This document shows, one piece after another, positions 60,101 to 64,000 of a DNA stretch of 64,000 nt. The first letter of the stretch is position 1; each line of letters begins with the position of its first letter. The notes under the pieces were generated by a model that saw only the letters and a list, made by a program, of their open reading frames with translations, was not told the DNA's origin and searched no databases. The stretch covers positions 861,143 through 925,142 of the forward strand of contig NW_024468510.1 in the NCBI RefSeq assembly GCF_001632365.1. Direction: 5' to 3'. This DNA comes from Laetiporus sulphureus 93-53. Taxonomy: Eukaryota; Basidiomycota; Agaricomycetes; Polyporales; Laetiporaceae. A program made the position numbers and the translations under genes.

Positions 60101-63100
60101 AGCGGCAAATGTACTTCTCAAAAATAAATAGCGCTAACGGTTGACAACTGCAGAATCCTATTGAGTCCAGGTATGTTCGGTGTTTGCTGATCATTCCACC
60201 GGTATCACGTGTTCTGCAAACTGCAGGTTCGTTGCAGGCATGATAGACGCCCTCAACGCGGAAATATCTTTGGGTACTGTCGCTAATGTGGGCGATGCAA
60301 TGCAATGGCTTAGCTACACGTACCTGTACGTTCGAATGCGCAGGAACCCACTCCAATATGGTATGTACGTTCTTACTTTTATGGTGCCGCTAGTGTTTTG
60401 CACCTAACCACTTGGCAGGCATGACTCACAATCAAGTCGTAGAGGACCGGTTTCTCGTTGGCAAGCGAAATCAACTAGTTTTGGAGGCTGCGACTAGGCT
60501 TGCGAAGGCTGGTATGATCACATATGACAAGGACGACTTTGCGATCACCGATCTTGGTCGGATCGCGGCGAAGTACTACATTCGACACGCCTCCATCGAG
60601 ATATTCAATGAGAAGTTCAAACAGAAGATGACCGAAGCGGACGCTCTCGCGGTACTCAGCATGAGTACGGAAGTAGGTTGCGTCTCCTTTGGCTGCATCT
60701 TTTGTGCTAACGTTGTGCTTAGTTCGACCAAATACAAGTGCGAGAAAATGAGGTGAAGGAATTGGAGAACATGATGGATCACATTCCATGTGATGTGAAG
60801 GCACAAAAAGTGAGTGCAAGTAACGTTTTTATTTGTACATACTGTTGACTATAGCAGGGCAAGTCGATGACCAACCAAGACAAGGTGAACATCCTATTGC
60901 AAGGTTACGTCTCTCAGTTGCGCCCGGAAGACTTCGCACTTGTGTCCGATCAAGCATACGCGGCCCAAAACGGAGGACGCATCGTGCGAGCGTTATTAGA
61001 GATAGCAATCAGTCGACAGTGGGCAAATGCCAGCGCTGTTCTCATGGGATTGAGTAAAGCAATCGAGAAGCGGTTATGGCCCTTCGACCAGCCTCTTAAG
61101 CAGTTCAATTTGAAGCAGGAAGTGCTGCACAATCTGGAGAGATGGGCTGATGACTATTCCGTGGCGGAGCTGGCCTCGATGACTGCCGCTGAACTCGGCG
61201 AACTCGTGCATCTTAACGAGCACCACGGCTCTGCAATTCGCGATGCGGCGAAACAATTCCCTACCGTTGGAATTCATTACAAGTTACGTCCTTTGGGCTC
61301 TGACGTTCTCAAGATCGCGGTGCAAGTCAGCCGGGAGTTCAATTGGAGCTCGAAACTTCATGGTTCTGTTGAACCATTCTGGTTATGGGTGGAAGATCAT
61401 GAAGGAACGACCATCCTGCAGCTCTCACATCTGGTATTTCGACAATCCACTAACGTTTTGGATGTCGACTTCATAATATCTATTCCGAACGGGCGGCCAC
61501 CTCCGTCAGTGACAATGCGATTCGTATCCGACCGGTGGATAGGTGCTGAGTCTGAATTATCTGTTGCACTTGACCAATTAATCATGCCTGCATCATCCGA
61601 ATGCCATTCGTCTGTTCTTGATCTTCCATTCCTTCCAATATCGGTCGTGCATCATCCTGAGATTGAGAACGTTCTGTCTCGAACATTGCATTCACTCAAC
61701 GCTCTTCAAACGCGTGCGTTTTGGAGCCTTGTAAAGACCAAGATGCATGCGCTGCTCTGCGCTCCCACAGGCTCTGGTAAGTCTGTCCTTGGGCAGCTGA
61801 TGATATGGTAAGATTCTTAAGACCGGTATCTCATTCTTACGCTGACTTTGGTGCTTGAGGGAAACCTTACAAGATTCTTCCAACATTAATTGGCTGCTCG
61901 TTGTCACACCGCGACGTAGCATCGCAGCAGAACTTGCTGTGGAAATGCATGTGGCGTCAGCAGTCCTGAACACCTCAGTCGAGATCGTCACGAGCGATAC
62001 ATTATTCAAGCGACCCCATTGTAGAACAATTCGACTGATAACTGGAGCAGAACTCTTGCGCGCAATGTCTCGAAAAGACGGTAGAAAGGATGCTTTATAT
62101 TCGCTCAAGCTGGTCTTGTGCGAGGACCTAGAACTCTTAGACGCTGCGTACGAACTAGGTGTCTCTCTTCTCATGCATGCGACACAGGCTTTACCGGTGC
62201 GCTTTGTTGGACTATCCAGCTCACTCGACGATTCAGCCGACCTCGCAGCATGGCTCGGCGTCGACCCCTTGGCCTTGCACAGCTTCCGTCCCGAGGATCG
62301 CGATCAATCCTTGAGCGTACACGCGCAGACATTCACTATTCCTCACTCCGCTGCATTGTTCAAGGCGATGGCAAAGCCTGCCCATTTAGCCATAGGAGCA
62401 GTCCCTGGAGACTCTGCCATTGTTTTCGTCCCGTCGCAGAGCCAGTGCAGATCTGTCGCACTGGATCTGATCACACAGCGCGCTCTTGCGTTGGAGACTT
62501 CCAGGGGATATCTCCCTGCCGAAGTCGAAATGGTTCAACTAACGCACCGTCTTTCACGACTTAAAGACGGGGCTTTAGCTGACTTCATCAATCAAGGCGT
62601 CGGATTCTTCCATGATGGCATCCACAAGGCGGATCGCAAGTTGATCCTAGAACTCTTCGCGGAAGGGCTTGTCAGGGTGCTTATAGTCCCACGAGATGCG
62701 TGCTGGACCTTGCCGGTGCGGGCTGGGACGGTTGTGGTAATGGGCACCCAGTACTTGCACATTTCGGGCGACGAATGTCGATTGCGAGACTATGGACTCG
62801 AAGAGCTTGCCTGGATGCAAGGCCGCGCTGTGCGACATAATCGCGCGGGACACTTTCATCTCTTCTGCCACTCGGAGAGCAAGGACACGTTCATTCGCTT
62901 CTTGAACCATGGTCTCCCCCTCGAATCGAAACTACTGGAAACCGACGTGCTTTTGAACTGGTACCGCGATCGACGGAAGGATGAGGGTATTGTCAACAAG
63001 CAGCAAGCTGTTGACATGTTGTCGTGGACGTTCCTATCGCGTCGACTCACCAGCAATCCGGTATACTACGATTGCACATCCACTTCGGTGAACGAGCTAC

Positions 63101-63147
63101 TGTCGCGATTAGTAGACAACCTGGACGAAGATGTAACTAATGGCTGA
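57133..63147 (+). CDS. Slh1/ASCC3-like Ski2-family RNA helicase, C-terminally short
   Basis: Twenty-four exons: 57133-57230, 57290-57309, 57349-57490, 57551-57710, 57764-57842, 57890-57987, 58039-58161, 58210-58317, 58375-58453, 58506-58519, 58572-58693, 58744-58832, 58883-58995, 59049-59141, 59192-59274, 59326-59755, 59805-59859, 59916-60097, 60154-60170, 60227-60360, 60419-60672, 60723-60809, 60858-61807, 61860-63147; 1605 residues. Cassette 1 is complete: [50 protein letters not shown], and [10 protein letters not shown], followed by the first Sec63 unit. Cassette 2 keeps CAPTGSGKS but has CEDLELL in place of a DExH box, SSSLDD for SAT and [11 protein letters not shown] for the arginine motif. 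The protein stops 25 residues into the region where other members begin a second Sec63 domain. Family members clear collided ribosomes (RQT complex); Brr2-like spliceosomal role is less likely. Donor at 57491 is one of two possible. Confidence 0.88.
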
Positions 63148-63239
63148 TGGTGTACACATTGTTGACCTTGCTCAAGCAAATCGCAAATGATATTATATAA
63201 TGTAGACTTCTACAGCAATTAGGACACGAGGGACCGCAT

Positions 63240-64000
63240 CTACTTCAAGTACTTCCGCAACCCCTGCAGACGCTCGACCGCCCGTTTGAGTGTGTCGACA
63301 TCCTTGCAGAAGGCGAATCGAGCGTAGTTTTCGCCAATGGAGCAGTGTTCTATACAATAGAACTAAAAATCCAAGGTTAGATGGGCTGTATCTATGCACA
63401 GTTGAGTAGCTGACTCACCTCGCTCACGGGTATGGACGATACACCGACCTCCATGGCAATAAACCAACATGCCCTACGATACTGTGAGCATCATGTGCGA
63501 GACGATTCAATCACGACAGCTCACTTAAAGTCCCGTCCTCTACCTTGCACGCTCTCGGGGAAGGGATAGTCGTCAGGCCAATGCACCGAAGAGATATCCT
63601 GAAGTTGAAGAGAGCGTGAGAATGAAGCCTCCTGAGCACATGACGATAACTTACCAACAATACGAAGTAGCTGCCCTCCGGCAAAGCGTACTTCATTCCC
63701 AAGTCGTCGAACACGGCACACAAGGTCGATCGTCGCTCATCGTACTCTTTCACCGTTTGCTCGATATAGTTGCGTTCCTCCACCTGTTCCAGGCCAACCG
63801 CCGCAGCCTCTTGCAGCGGAGAGTTCGTGCAGAATACAATGCGGGTAGTGGCCGCCAACGTCGGTCTGATGATAGACTCAGGTCCAATAAGCCAGCCTAT
63901 CCGCCATCCCGTTGCGGAGAAGAGCTCTGAGAATGGTTGATTGATCAGATGAGGGACTGTCCATCAAGTGCCATGTTGTCAACTCACTGCCCGCCGAGCC
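63240..64000 (-). CDS. Class I aminotransferase, kynurenine aminotransferase-like (5' part outside window)
   Basis: Visible exons (complement): 63240-63362, 63419-63473, 63525-63598, 63655-63926, 63988->64000, encoding the last 178 residues. It enters at GSAGKLFSATGWRIGWLIGP, which carries the PLP lysine of the KLFSATGWR block and the following Arg, then IVFCTNSPLQEAAAVGLEQ, ALPEGSYFVLL, and ends with SIGENYARFAFCKDVDTL, including the substrate-binding Arg, and RLQGLRKYLK. The family converts kynurenine or glutamine with 2-oxo acids; substrate is not decidable from this part. It converges on the helicase gene across 92 bases. Confidence 0.88.

Overview
The window is nuclear DNA from a filamentous basidiomycete, most likely an agaricomycete. 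The signs are GT–AG introns mostly of 45–65 bases (about 195 across 32 genes), roughly 50% GC, 90–600 base intergenic gaps, and gene models that read best against basidiomycete homologues (a Pho81-type SPX protein, a Kch1-family potassium transporter, a DPBB secreted protein). The species cannot be named from the sequence. No tRNA or rRNA gene, CRISPR array, phage or secondary-metabolite cluster was seen. Gene models were built by hand: exons were joined where splice sites and reading phase agree, and all multi-exon lengths were checked for divisibility by three.

Layout. 0–5 kb: C-terminal end of an unknown protein, GTP cyclohydrolase I (minus), ABC half-transporter (plus). 5–14 kb: Pho81-like phosphate regulator and PEX12 (both minus), an unrecognised 285-residue protein (minus), MDM10 (plus). 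14–26.5 kb: an intronless disordered RGG protein (minus), SmG and IMP4 (plus), aspartyl aminopeptidase (minus), UTP12/WDR3 (plus), a secreted barwin/expansin-like protein (minus). 26.7–38.6 kb: a PLP-dependent transsulfuration enzyme and an SR protein (plus), a LOA1-like acyltransferase (minus), a Tvp38/VTT membrane protein (plus), Ufe1 SNARE and ALG8 (minus), VMA21 (plus). 38.9–42.2 kb: two ribonucleotide reductase small-subunit genes facing away from each other across a promoter carrying three ACGCGT boxes. 42.4–57 kb: DRG1/Rbg1 GTPase (minus), Kch1-like transporter (plus), IMP2 peptidase, ATE1, a PROPPIN and a Cys-rich unknown (all minus), NCS1 (plus), EMC3 (minus). 57–64 kb: an Slh1/ASCC3-like helicase (plus) and the 3' part of a kynurenine-aminotransferase-like gene (minus, running off the end).

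Functionally this is a housekeeping region: ribosome biogenesis and RNA work (IMP4, UTP12, SmG, SR protein, Slh1, DRG1), ER and secretory membranes (EMC3, ALG8, Ufe1, Tvp38, VMA21, LOA1), mitochondria and peroxisomes (MDM10, IMP2, PEX12), dNTP and pterin supply (RNR2 pair, GCH1) and protein turnover (ATE1, aminopeptidase). These genes do not form one pathway. The nearest thing to local regulatory logic is the shared RNR2 promoter and the CACGTG sites upstream of the phosphate and sulfur genes.

I found no convincing undescribed system. The parts most worth a second look are the divergent RNR2 pair, a 257 bp TA-flanked inverted-repeat element (a probable Tc1/mariner-type MITE) between IMP2 and ATE1, DRG1 with inferred exons of 7, 9 and 12 bases, the Slh1-like helicase whose second cassette is degenerate and whose C-terminal Sec63 module is absent, and a 1.3 kb gap after SmG holding unexplained coding-like stretches.
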